Of a stretch of DNA of 64,000 bases, positions 47,351 through 59,397 are shown one piece after another (the stretch's first letter is position 1; each line of letters opens with the position of its first letter). The notes below the pieces were generated by a model, which ran no database searches, was not told the DNA's origin, and was given only the letters and a program-made list of their open reading frames with translations. The DNA is from Macrostomum hystrix (Eukaryota; Platyhelminthes; Macrostomidae). The translations under genes and the position numbers were made by a program. The stretch spans positions 19,771,501 through 19,835,500 of the forward strand of contig CATNEN010000039.1 of NCBI GenBank assembly GCA_950097015.1. The letters are read 5' to 3'.

Positions 47351-48650
47351 ACCTGTCTCAACCTTGCCCTCGCCTCCTTCGACTCTCTCTCACCCTCCGT
47401 CATCAATTCCATTCGCAGATTTTTCAAAGCAACTTTTCATCCCTAAAATTCCCCTCCCCAAAAAAGCCCGGCCTATAGAGTGACACTATAACCCAATTAT
47501 CTGAACAGATGTCTAGTCTAAACCTTCCGCATAGTATAGGCAGAAAGTTTAAGGCGTCACCGTATCTCTTGCGAACTGATGAGGACCAGCTATCCCAGAT
47601 GTCCCAGACTCCAGCCCTCGTCGTTTGCACTCCAACTCCTCACTTTGGGATCTCATTCCTCGCAATTGCTCAGCCTCTAAACCTCCTATCCGCACGGACC
47701 AATCAGCGTTTGTCCAAACCATCTCGTCTCCACTCCTATCTCTCATTCCTCTCCAGCTTCTCCCTGTCTTCTCTACCCAAACTGCAGCTTCTCTCCACAA
47801 CGTCCTTTTCCTCTTCTAGGAGATCGACTCTCGTATGACCGAGACACGCACACACACACACCAGCAGTCAGCGTATGCGGATATCGAGGGCCGAAAAATC
47901 TTCTTCTTTTCGGCTATTTCTCTCTCTCCTGCCCTGCCTCCTTCAATAGCCAAAACCCTATTCGCCGACAAACTGATGGAAATCTGTCTCAAGCAAGACT
48001 CTGAAGAGCAAAAGAAGGGATGGCAGAAGTCGCTTCTATAAAAAGTGCATTCGGTAGAGACTGCTCCGCGTCAAATTTTCGCCACTTTTCATTCATCACT
48101 TGGCTTTTGTCACCCCCCATCCAAATTCTCCCAAGAGCTGATATTTAAACAATTCAAGTTGTTTTCTTAGAAACCACTGCTTTATGGCAATTGTGAGGAG
48201 GTAATGATTTTCGAATCCAGCCCTGACCCCACCCTAGAACCGACAGGAAGTGGTTAGTAATTGTTTTTTTTCAAACGCATTTTCCGACGTCAAAATGTAT
48301 TTTTCCGGCTATCACTTGTGACGGCCGGAAGTGAGAAAAACGTGCTTTTGAAATGTCAGACAATTTTTTCAACTGACCCCGCACCCCTCTGAATTCCATT
48401 CAGCTTACTGAAGGCTTATCGTTCGCCATAGAAGTTATCAACTTGTTTTGGCATAAGGACGATTTAACTCTGTGCTCACAAATCGTCATTGACGAGTTAT
48501 GCGAGAGTTCGGAAGCACTTTTATGATGCTAAAAATTCTCACTGCTTTTCTAACTTTACTCATTTGAACACAAATATCTGCGTCACTACTGAGTACTCTA
48601 CTTGTAGTAGGACGTGCAACATATAACTTTAACACTAATAATATCATTTT
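47351..48650. other. No gene seen
   Basis: Unique sequence with short ORFs lacking recognisable motifs. Confidence 0.5.
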
Positions 48651-48654
48651 AACA

Positions 48655-48995
48655 AAGGGGGGTGAGTTGCACCAGGGTCCCTGAGCTCGATTCCGTGGCG
48701 AGGCCACATTTATTTGGGTCGCAGCCGCGGAGAGAAGGCTTGGGGGGCTTGTCGTGCAATTTACGCCCTTGAGTGCCAACCTCCAAGGCACAGTGAAAAT
48801 GTACACTGCCTGACGATGAGAAAGTCAGGGCAGATGTACACACCAGTGTGAGCGTATGCGTGCGTACAGTATCTGTGTGCGAGTGTGCTCAGGAGTCAGC
48901 GAAATGGGCAGAATTGCCTCCTCGCTGGCTGCGGGTCTAGTGTCACCAAATGATGTGCCATTGGCTACAGCCCTCTTGCTGTTATTACTATAATT
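48655..48995 (+). repeat. tRNA-derived SINE, copy 11 (near full length)
   Basis: Box B GAGCTCGATTCCGTGG, full body, T/A-rich tail. Forms an inverted pair with copy 12. Confidence 0.9.
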
Positions 48996-49191
48996 AATAT
49001 CATATAAACAAAATCAATATAAATTCCAAATGAAATGCTCTTAATCATAGTAATGTTCAGGAGAACTATACAGACTTCAAAAAACTGATTTTTGCATACA
49101 TGTTGGGTCCATATTTGGTTATATTTAATGCTGCAAAGTACGAGTAGGAAAAACCTTTTTTTCACTAAAGAAGCGATGGCACATCATTTTC

Positions 49192-49478
49192 GTGACACTA
49201 GACCCACAGCCAGCGAGGAGGCAATTCTGCCCATTTCGCTGACTCCTGAGCACAAACGCACACAGATACTGTACTCAGGCACACGCTCACACTGGTGTGT
49301 ACATCTGCCCTGACTTTCTCATCGTCAGGCAGTGAATACTCTCATTGTGCCTTGGAGGTTGGCCCTCAAGGGCGTAAATTGTACGACAAGCCCCCAAGCC
49401 TTCTCTCCGCGGCTGCCGGCTGCGACCCAAATAAATGTGGCCTCGCCACGGAATCGAGCTCAGGGAACTTGGTGCGAA
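49192..49478 (-). repeat. SINE, copy 12
   Basis: Body and box B side (GGAATCGAGCTCAGGGAACT) present; head cut a few bases before the Tc1/mariner insertion. Confidence 0.9.
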
Positions 49479-49509
49479 TTTTAGAAGGTTCGAATGTTCG
49501 ACAAGTATA

Positions 49510-50101
49510 CTCAGCAACAGCTAAACCCCCCCCCCAACTCACGCTGTCACACGGCCCAAAAGTTTTGTATGCCATCGGTGACTCAGAAATGTGTGAAATG
49601 GCTGGCATCGCACTGAATGGCAAAACAGAGCTTGTCATTCTGGAGCAGAATGTAACTGGGCAGCCCTATGCAGAGCTGCTACAGCAGCAGTTTCTGCCAT
49701 TTGCTACGACAACCTTTGGCGGCCCGCAGAACTGCATGCTTCAAGACGACAACGCTGCGCCACATCGAGCAGCACACGTGCAGCTGCTGAAGGAGCAGCT
49801 CGGCATTCGCACATTGAACTGGCCGTCAAAGTCTCCAGACATGAACCCCATCGAGCATGTCTGGGACTTTGTAAAGCGAAGAGTTCAGCAGGATGCCCCA
49901 CAGAATGCTGAACAGTTGCGACTGGCGGTGCTGGATGCCTGGCAGCAGCTGCCCCAAGAGTTCATCAACCGGCTGGTGATCAGGATGCCACGACGAGTCA
50001 CGGCACTTTTGCATGCTCGTGGTTCCTACACACGATGCTGAGACTAGAATTAAAGACATTGCTTAGACAGCGTGAGTTGGGGGGGTTTAGCTGTTGCTGA
50101 G
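49510..50101 (+). mobile_element. Tc1/mariner element, internally deleted, with intact TIRs
   Basis: Terminal inverted repeats begin CTCAGCAACAGCTAAACC and include AACTCACGCTGTC; TA flanks both ends (49508-49509, 50102-50103), as expected for this superfamily. At 592 bases it is far shorter than an autonomous copy. Confidence 0.9.
49590..50041 (+). pseudogene. Tc1/mariner transposase, C-terminal part only
   Basis: An open frame through the C-terminal DDE domain: GKTELVILEQNVTGQPYAEL, then QDDNAAPH and SPDMNPIEHVWD, with 34 residues between the second Asp and the Glu (DD34E). The DNA-binding domain and first catalytic Asp are absent, so it cannot encode an active enzyme. The remaining frame is intact up to the stop at 50039-50041, implying a recent deletion. 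Confidence 0.9.
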
Positions 50102-50675
50102 TATTTTAAAGTCTGCTATCAGCCAGAATCTAAAGCGGATTTTAAACAATCATTCGACTGTGTAAGTAGTTTGCGTCGCTCAATTTTGCTAAACCGTTAG
50201 AAGTGCATATGCACTGAGAGGGGGTCACTCATTTCTCTGGCTGTCTGTTCTGACAGACGCACACAGAGATGAAGCTGGCAGCTCTCGGACTCATTAATCT
50301 GATGGTCTAGTGGATCTAGCGGTGAAGAAATTATTCATCTAGAAAGCTTCGAAGATTCTTATCGTCTCGGATAATTCAGTCTACGAATGAAGAACGAAGA
50401 ATTAAAGAGTTCTTCATGTGGAAACCCGCCGCCTTTGGCGACCCATTCAGAAAATGAAATTGATACCGCCTCCTCCACCCAGAGGACTATTTGCGTCGGG
50501 CCTGTTTCATACAGCTCAAATCTGAAGTGAATGTGCCGTCTGGCATTGTTAGTCCGTCAAACAGAAAGATTGCCAGCTATTATATTATATTTCTATGCAG
50601 TTCAGGTTTAACCTCTACAAATGGATGACAGTTGTAACTAGTTAAATTGAACTTCTGATTTAAACTTGTGAATAG

Positions 50676-50703
50676 GGGGGGCGAGTGTCAGAGCGGTTAA
50701 CGC
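50676..50703 (+). repeat. SINE head abutting a minisatellite
   Basis: GGCGAGTGTCAGAGCGGTTA is the tRNA-like SINE head; the body is replaced at once by the GACAGG array. Confidence 0.7.
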
Positions 50704-51380
50704 TACAAGACAGGGGGAAATATTAGACAGGGGTGAGATAAGACAGGGAGAGGGATGAGACAGGGGAATAGATGTGACAGGGGAATAGATGAGACAGGGG
50801 TGAGATGAGACAGGGGTGAGATGAGACAGGGGTGAGATGAGTCAGGGGAATAGATGAGACAGGGGAATAGATGAGACAGGGGTGAGATGAGACAGGGGTG
50901 AGATGAGACAGGGTAGAGATGAGACAGGGGTGAGATGAGACAGGGGTGAGATGAGACAGGGGTGAGATGAGTCAGGGGAATAGATGAGACAGGGGAATAG
51001 ATGAGACAGGGGTGAGATGAGACAGGGGTGAGATGAGACAGGGTAGAGATGAGACAGGGGAATAGATGAGACAGGGGTGAGATGAGACAGGGTAGAGATG
51101 AGACAGGGGTGAGATGAGACAGGGGTGAGATGAGACAGGGGTGAGATGAGTCAGGGGAATAGATGAGACAGGGTAGAGATGAGACAGGGGTGAGATGAGA
51201 CAGGGGTGAGATGAGACAGGGGTGAGATGAGACAGGGGTGAGATGAGTCAGGGGAATAGATGAGACAGGGGACTAGATGAGACAGGGGTGAGATGAGACA
51301 GGGGTGAGATGAGACAGGGTAGAGATGAGACAGGGGAATAGATGAGACAGGGGTGAGATGAGACAGGGTAGAGATGAGAG
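50704..51380. repeat. Minisatellite, 16-base unit GAGATGAGACAGGGGT
   Basis: About 42 units (with GGGGAATAGAT variants). Closely related to the array at 14566-15140. Confidence 0.95.
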
Positions 51381-51484
51381 ATGTTAAATTTTCGCTATTT
51401 GCCGTTTTGCTTGATTGTTTGAGACCAGTGTTATTGATTCACTAAGATGTGCTACTAGACACAATGACACCCAGTGAAACTCAC

Positions 51485-51829
51485 TCCGGGTAGGCTCGAA
51501 CATTTTTTAGCTGCGTCTGCAGCAGCGCGCAGGTCCTGAGGTCGCTAGTGTTGACTGCTCGTCGGCGAAACACCTTCCTGCCTGCGAATCGGTCCTCAGC
51601 GCCACCATAGGCGCCGCCACCGCCGAATTCATTGGCAGCATAGCTTGACGCCGCAGCCACTGCCGAGGCACGCTGGAGGCCTCCCAGCATGGTGGCAACT
51701 CCGGTTGCGTCCGAGTGTCGCATCGTCATCGCTGCCCAGCCGTCGACCAACCGGTGGTCGCTGCCGCTGCCCCGGACTCTGACGCGTTCGCCGTTTTTGT
51801 ATAAGTCGACGCTCCTAGCGGCGAGTTCG
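51485..51829 (-). CDS. Candidate upstream (5-prime) exon of the channel gene
   Basis: Open on the minus strand with GC-rich, coding-like composition: a Gly/Ala-rich stretch, then KVFRRRAVNTSDLRTCALL and a good donor (GA|GTGAGT at 51484). It ends with two spare bases, so it joins in phase to the first channel exon only if that exon uses acceptor CAAAG|T (start 43747). The acceptor here is guessed (CTCAG at 51830). I do not recognise the protein. It may be the variable N-terminus, an exon of another gene, or chance. Confidence 0.35.
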
Positions 51830-51897
51830 CTGAGACGCCCCGCTCAACTGGCGTCCTGGTCAGAACTGAGGCCAGGAGCCTGCAATGAGACATAAGA

Positions 51898-53212
51898 TGT
51901 TGACCTGTTAGACACTGGAAATCAAGACCTGTTAGACACTGAAAATCATGACCTGTTAGACACTGGAAATGATGACCTGTTAGACACTGAAAATCATGAC
52001 TTGTTAGACACTAGAAATCATGACCTGTTAGACACTAGAAATCATGACCTGTTAGACACTAGAAATGATGACCTGTTAGACACTGAAAATCATGACCTGT
52101 TAGACACTGGAAATCATGTCGACCTGTTAGACACTGGAAATCATGACCTGTTAGACAATGGAAATCATGACCTGTTAGACACTGGAAATCATGACCTGTT
52201 AGACACTGGAAATCATGTCGACCTGTTAGACACTGGAAATCATGACCTGTTAGACACTGGAAATCATGACCTGTTAGATACTGGAAATCATGACCTGTTA
52301 GACAATGGAAATCATGACCTATTAGACACTGAAAATCATGACCTGTTAGACACTGAAAGTCATGACCTTTTAGACACTAAAAATCATGACCTGTTAGACA
52401 CTGAAAATCATGACCTGTTAGACACTAGAAATCATGACCTGTTAGACACTAGAAATGATGACCTGTTAGACACTGAAAATCATGACCTGTTAGACACTAG
52501 AAATGATGACCTGTTAGAAATTGGAAATCATGTCGACCTGTTAGACACTGGAAATCATGACCTGTTAGACACTGGAAATCATGTCGACCTGTTAGACACT
52601 GGAAATCATGACCTGTTAGACACTGAAAATCATGACCTGTTAGACACTGAAAATCATGACCTGTTAGACACTGAAAATCATGACCTGTTAGACACTAGAA
52701 ATGATGACCTGTTAGACACTGAAAATCATGACCTGTTAGACACTGAAAATCATGACCTGTTAGACACTGAAAATCATGACCTGTTAGACACTGAAAATCA
52801 TGACCTGTTAGACACGAAATGATGACCTGTTAGACACTGGAAATGATGACCTGTTAGACACTGAAAATCATGACCTGTTAGACACTGAAAATCATGACCT
52901 GTTAGACACTGAAAATCATGACCTGTTAGACACTGAAAGTCATGACCTGTTGGACACTGAAAATCATGACCTGTTAGACACTGAAAATCATGACCTGTTA
53001 GACACAGAAAATCATGACCTGTTAGACACTAGAAATGATGACCTGTTAGACACTGGAAATCATGACCTGTTAGACACTGAAAATCATGACCTGTTAGAAA
53101 TTGGAAATCATGACCTGTTAGACAATGGAAATCATGACCTGTTAGACTCTGGAAATGATGACCTGTTAGACAATGGAAATCATGACCTGTTAGACACTGG
53201 AATTGATTTATT
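51898..53212. repeat. Minisatellite, 24-base unit GACCTGTTAGACACTGAAAA + TCAT
   Basis: About 55 units. One plus-strand frame stays open (DLLDTxNH repeats, 273 then 91 residues) because the unit is 3n and most insertions are 3 bases; one frame break occurs near 52815. No gene context, so not called coding. Confidence 0.95.
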
Positions 53213-54325
53213 TCCCAAGCGATAGGAAAACCCGCAGATCAGATACATGATCAGATATTTTCCGCTGCGGTTCCGAGCTGACTGCAAGTAAGTCCGGGCC
53301 ACAGGGTGTGAGACAAGGCAGAATGGAATATGAAATTTATGAATAGACATTTAGAGCAGGCAATCTTCTTACGCATTCATGCATGGTTCTAGATCATAGA
53401 TAGCAGAATGCTGGAGTGAAGCAATTTAGAATTCAATGCAGTTGTTTTTTTACTGTACGTATATAGAATATTGGCAAGTGGTGCAACTAAAATTGTGACA
53501 ACATCAGCTGCTCAGCTTGATAAAAATTGAGGAAGGAATTGGCGGGTGGAAGGGGGATAAGACTGAGTTGTGTGTAGTTATTCCCAAAACTCGCTTTCAC
53601 GTAGACCTCGCGACGCGCGCAGGAAGCAGTACCTTCCACTCTCTCTCTCTTTCTCTCTTTCTTCAGTTGGCTCGGTAATTGCATTTTGGCACACGCAATC
53701 AAACTAAGGCAATGGCGCTGGACGTATTATAGGGATGGAGCGATGGGAGAAACGGAGAAAGTAAGATTGCGAGATTTAGTTGAGGCTTAGACAGCTAAAA
53801 GCTGTTTTTGGTCATTATTTTTTGGCGATATATATTAAAAAAACTGCAATACGTTTTTATTTTATAAATGAAACCTGGACAGCATCCAGTATGGACAACT
53901 TCTACATTTGGTTTCCCCTAGAGGACGCACAAGTGGACTGGCAAGTCTCTATTGGTTAAGAGGTTCAAAATATTATATTGATTTTACAAGTTGTGCACTT
54001 TCTACTGGAAACATTTTTTGTTGAAGTTGGAAATTTCCCTAGGAGAGCAATTTATCTGCTTTGATTTTTGGTAATACTGCCTGCCTCTTGAGATGCACCC
54101 GAATTCAAGTAGCTCTTAATATGAATACTGAACAAGAGAGCATTTCTATTCACAATATCGACCTACTTCAACGATTTAATAACTCGCCCGAAATGTGCAT
54201 AGGTATTTTTAAAGCTTTTAATAAAGATTCTTTTCGAATGTACGTAGCTGCGGGTCATTCCATTCCTGCCCCACCGAGTGTAAATAGCTCCGAGACACCC
54301 AATTCCTCCGAGACACTCCAAGTGT
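53213..54325. other. No gene seen
   Basis: Short open frames only (for example 54061-54336 plus) without family motifs. Confidence 0.5.
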
Positions 54326-54795
54326 ACATATTATAGCTCCGAGACCCTCCTTTCCTGCCCCCCCAGAGTGTACATAGCTCCGAGACCCTCCTTTCCTGCC
54401 CCCCAGAGTGTACATAGCTCCGAGACCCTCCTTTCCTGCCCCTCAGAGTGTACATAGCTCCGAGACCCTCCTTTCCTGCCCCCCCAGAGTGTACATAGCT
54501 CCGAGACCCTCCTTTCCTGCCCCCCAGAGTGTACATAGCTCCGAGACCCTCCTTTCCTGCCCCCCAGAGTGTACATAGCTCCGGGACAATACATTCCTGC
54601 CCCCCAGAGAGTACATAGCTCCGAGACACTCCATTCCTGCCCCTCAGAGTGTACATAGCTCCGAGACACTCCATTCCTGCCCCCCAGAGTGTACATAGCT
54701 CCGGGACAATACATTCCTGCTCCCCAGAGTGTACATAGCTCCGGGACAATACATTCCTGCCCCCTGTGTGTACTTAACTCCAAGACACTCCTTCC
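54326..54795. repeat. Minisatellite, about 40-base unit with GTGTACATAGCTCCGAGAC
   Basis: About 12 units; also CCTCCTTTCCTGCCCCCCAG. Variants GGGACAATACATTCCTGC cluster at one end. Confidence 0.92.
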
Positions 54796-54799
54796 TATC

Positions 54800-56000
54800 C
54801 CCCGAGTGTACACCGAAGCTCCGGAAACAGAAACTGTCGCATTATTTATAAAAAAGATATTCCGCAAGCGTATTTTTAAGTGATGCAAAGCAAACAAGTG
54901 AGTTGCTTTTATTGCTTCGCACAATGGCTTTGCTCACACAACAGAACTCCCTTGCTCTTGCTCATGGCTCTATCTCGACTCTCTCATCGACAACGTTTTT
55001 GTTAAACAAAAAAACTGCACCCCAAATCCTTCTCCCTGTGACTGCACGATCCGCTTAGATTTGGCATCGAGATGAGCTTACAAGGCCTCAGAAACCAATT
55101 CCTTCACCCCACCCCTAGGGAGCCCGGAGGCAGAGATTTTCCCAGCGGCCCGGCGTTCTCATTTGCCATTCTTAGAAATAGGCTTGTATAGAATGATAAA
55201 TAGCAACAGAAATCATCGCTGTGTCTGAGTGTGAGCGCGTGCCCCAGTTGTAGGTAGAAATTCATAGATTACTAGGCAATTCATTTCTATTTGTCTAATA
55301 TTACACGCTGGTCAGGCACAGCTTTCCGACGCACCAAATTGACATACCATCTCTCCAGCCCTCAGGCGCATTGATACAAACATATATATATGTCTAGGTG
55401 AATCAACTATTTGCTCACCTATCTGATACATCCCCTCTGGGCTACATGCGTGGGACAATTACGAGTACTCGCCTCGTCCTGTACCCATCATTGTCACACA
55501 GACGCGGCATCTCTGGGAGACTCTGATCGCCCTAGTCACCTTCATCCCTTATCCCGTTTCTCCTTCCTGCATGCCAAGAATAACCGTTTTATCCAGCTGC
55601 GCAGAACTGTCCCGGCCCTAGGCATTCAGGAGTCGGCCTTCTTAAATTTATTTTCCAAAGCTGACACCACGCCCTCACACGGCTTCAGTGCCTGGGTTGG
55701 GTATTAGTCAGGGCAATTAGATCCGCCTAATGATCTGCCGCATGCATATACTAGCTGCCTGTATATAATTGTCGAATTTGAATTATTCCTTTAGAATTTG
55801 ATTACAGAACAGATTTTTGGCTGATTGATGAAAAATTCATCTTGGAAGCCGCCCTTAGGTTGTGATGTTAATTACTGGAAATTATTGACTAGAAATTTTT
55901 ATCGGAATTAGAAAAAATGGTGGCATATTCAATCTGTGCTAAATTTGAAAAAAAATCTTGATTTTGAACCGGTAAAGTTATAATAGATATATCTCTTACC
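54800..56000. other. No gene seen
   Basis: Unique sequence; the 98-residue ORF at 55411-55707 (plus) has no recognisable domain. Confidence 0.5.
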
Positions 56001-56004
56001 CACG

Positions 56005-56860
56005 TGTTCAATTCTCATCCTCGCCTTCCCACTCTCATCCTCGCCTTTAATTCTCATCCTCGCCTTCCCACTCTCATCCTCGCTTTTAAGTCTAATCCTC
56101 GCTTTCAATTCTTATCCTCGCTTTCAATTCTCATCCTCGCCTTCCCACTCTCATCCTCGCTTTTAAGTCTAATCCTCGCTTTCAATTCTTATCCTCGCTT
56201 TCAATTCTCATCCTCGCCTTCCCACTCTCATCCTCGCTTTTAAGTCTAATCCTCGCTTTCAATTCTTATCCTCGCTTTCAATTCTCATCCTCGCCTTCCC
56301 ACTCTCATCCTCGCTTTTAAGTCTAATCCTCGCTTTCAATTCTTATCCTCGCTTTCAATTCTCATCCTCGCCTTCCCACTCTCATCCTCGCTTTTAATTC
56401 TAATTCTCGCCTTCAATTCTCATCCTCGCCTTTAATTCTCATCCTCGCCTTCCCACTCTCATCCTCGCCTTCCCACTCTCATCCTCGCCTTCCCACTCTC
56501 ATCCTCGCCTTCCCACTCTCATCCTCGCTTTTAAGTCTAATCCTCGCCTTCAATTCTCATCCTCGCCTTTAATTCTCATCCTCGCCTTCAATTCTTATCT
56601 TCGCCTTCAATTCTCATCCTCGCCTTCCCACTCTCATCCTCGTCTTCAATTCTTATCCTCGCCTTCAATTCTCATCCTCGCCTTCCCACTCTCATCCTCG
56701 CCTTCAATTCTTATCCTCGCCTTCAATTCTCATCCTCGCCTTCCCACTCTCATCCTCGCCTTCAATTCTTATCCTCGCCTTCAATTCTCATCCTCGCCTT
56801 CCCACTCTCATCCTCGCCTTCAATTCTTATCCTCGCCTTCAATTCTTATCCTCGCACAAA
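56005..56860. repeat. Minisatellite, 19-base unit TCTCATCCTCGCCTTCAAT
   Basis: About 45 units with TTCCCAC, TTTAAG and TTCAAT variants, some in higher-order blocks of five or so units. Confidence 0.95.
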
Positions 56861-57384
56861 AGCATTGCGACCAGCAAAGACACAAGCTCTCAAAGCCGAT
56901 GCGATACACAATGGCCCTAATACAGTTAATCAGGTTCCTAATCAGACTTTAGGATACGCTCAACATGGACTACCATAGCCAATATTCTAGTAAGAAGTTT
57001 ATTGGACACTATTCCCCCTACTGGCCGATATCTTTCTTGCCGTATCCTCCACTTCTAAGTTCCTGTTTGATCATGACTAATTGCAGACACACACACACTC
57101 TCTCTCTCTCTTTCTCGGTATTTTTGCTTCTAATGCAACGCCAGACCGGCTAATTTCATTTGCTGGCCTTGTGCCCAGGCCACTTTCCTCACACCCAACC
57201 AGCCCCCACAATGTTACTCTTTGTTATTGGCGAATGCGTCTAAATCTAGTTAGCTGGAGAATTACAAGCTCTCTCTCTGGCGGTTACTTTCACGCGACTG
57301 AAAGTCAAAGAGCAACAGATAAAATAGAATTTGCTGGCACGGAATTGTTGTCAGAATCAGATATTGCCGGGTTTACTGTCACAC

Positions 57385-58160
57385 AGAAAGTAGACTGGGG
57401 GAGAGTAGACTGGGGGAGAGTAGACTGTGGGGAGAGTAGACTGCGGGAGAGTATACTGGAGGAGAATAGACTGGGGGAGAATAGACTCGGGGAGAGTAGA
57501 CTGCGGGAGAATAGACTGGGGGAGAGTAGACTGCGGGAGAGTAGACTGTGGGGAGAGTAGACTGTGGGGAGAGTAGACTGTGGGGAGAGTAGACTGGGGG
57601 AGAGTAGACTGAGGGAGAGTAGACTGGGGGGAGTATAGACTGGGGGAGAGTAGAATGGGTGGAGAGTAGACTGTGGGGAGAGTAGACTGGGGGAGAGTAG
57701 ACTGAGGGAGAGTAGACTGGGGGGAGTATAGACTGGGGGAGAGTAGACTGTGGGGAGAGTAGACTGTGGGGAGAGTAGACTGTGGGGAGAGTAGACTGTG
57801 GGGAGAGTAGACTGTGGGGAGAGTAGACTGTGGGGAGAGTAGACTGCGGGAGAGTAAACTGTGGGGAGAGTAGACTGTGGGGAGAGTAGACTGTGGGGAG
57901 AGTAGACTGCGGGAGAGTAGACTGTGGGGAGAGTAGACTGCGGGAGAGTAGACTGCGGGAGAGTAGACTGGGGGGAGAGTAGACTGTGGGGAGAGTAGAC
58001 TGTGGGGAGAGTAGACTGGGGGAGAGTAGACTGTGGGGAGAGTAGACTGCGGGAGAGTAGACTGTGGGGAGAGTAGACTGCGGGAGAGTAGACTGTGGGA
58101 GAGAAGACTGTGGGGAGAGTAGACTGCGGGAGAGTAGACTGTGGGGAGAGTAGACTGGGG
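57385..58160. repeat. Minisatellite, 17-18-base unit GAGAGTAGACTGTGGGGA
   Basis: About 44 units, purine-rich on plus. Confidence 0.95.
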
Positions 58161-58337
58161 GGAAAGAAGAATGTTTTAGAATAAAATAGAATGTCAAAGA
58201 GAAAACTAGCACTTGTGACTGAAACTGGTTGGAGAGTAGACTGGGGGGAGAGTAGACTGGGGGGAAAGAAGAATGTTTTAGAATAAAATAGAATGTCAAA
58301 GAGAAAACTAGCACTTGTGACTGAAACTGGTTGGAGA
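58147..58337. repeat. Tandem duplication, about 88 bases, at the array edge
   Basis: The segment from GAGTAGACTGGGGGGAAAGA to CTGAAACTGGTTGGAGA occurs at 58147-58235 and again at 58250-58337, nearly identical. Confidence 0.9.
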
Positions 58338-58894
58338 AGATCAAACTAGCAGTGAGAGAGTAGAGGAGAGCTTAAGAGCTCTGCAGGGGGTAAGGAAGGG
58401 AAGAAAAGCAAAGAGAGAATAGGATAAGCGGAAATTAAATCTCTGCACCAGCTAGCCGCTTACGCTCAGTGTGGCAAGTACAAAAGCAGTCTTCAATCTG
58501 ACTTCGAACTGGCCCTGTGTTTCCCGCCATGGCCTGGTATAGATGGGCTTCACAACAGACTTTGCTGGACTGTCTTCTTTTAGAAGCAAAGATAGAGAGA
58601 GGAGAAATAGACGGCAGGACTCACCTGACAGCAGTTCAAGTTGAGAGGCAGGGGGGGGGGGCAAAAGGGCTATGAATGGGATGCGAGATCTGCTACCACG
58701 CTACCCATCATCTAAATCCCATTATTTGCCTTGCAGCTACACAGCGGCTACGCAAATAATGTTAATAGTTCTTTTCAAGACTGCGATACCCCAGATGAAA
58801 CTTAGCCCGACCCGTGCAACTTGGACTTTGATTATATAGATTTTTGTTCAGCGATTCTATACATTTCAAACATATTCTTGTTCTACTTCTCTCT

Positions 58895-59095
58895 ATTTCT
58901 ATATCTCCTCTCTCTCCTCTCTCTTCTCTCCACTATTTTATAATCTCTATTCTCGCTTCCATCTCCTCTCTCCTCCCTCTCCACTCTCCTCTCTCCTCTC
59001 TCCTTTCTCCTCTCTCCGCTCTCCTCTCTCCTCTCTCCTCTCTCCTCTTACCTCTCTCCTCTTACCTCTCTCCTCTCTCCTCTCTCCTCTGAGAA
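58895..59095. repeat. Pyrimidine-rich simple repeat (CTCTCTCCT)n
   Basis: Near-pure C/T on plus for 180 bases. Confidence 0.9.
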
Positions 59096-59397
59096 ATCTA
59101 TCTAAGAAATTTTTTTTGAGAAGCTTGCCTTGACAACTGAAAATAATTTTGGTCACCCAAAATTGTTCTAAAACATTGTTCAAATCAATAAATAAAAAAC
59201 ACGGATCCATAAAGCTAATTTTATGCCAGCACCATAAAGTCGGATTTACTTCACTAGATTTTGTTTCATCCGGTCAAAAAAAATTTACGAACTTCAAAGA
59301 CAGCCCGACAATGCACCGGAATTAAAAACAGAATTGCGCAAAACTTTAAATTCAAAAGACTGGTCATGGCTGATCATTCTAATAAATATACGTCATT

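Noticed and set aside
46713-47483. 256-residue plus-strand ORF (Ser/Leu/Pro)
   Set aside because: Pyrimidine-rich repeat translation, no domain.
57379-58344. 321-residue minus-strand ORF (VYSP/HSLLS repeats)
   Set aside because: Translation of a minisatellite with no stops.
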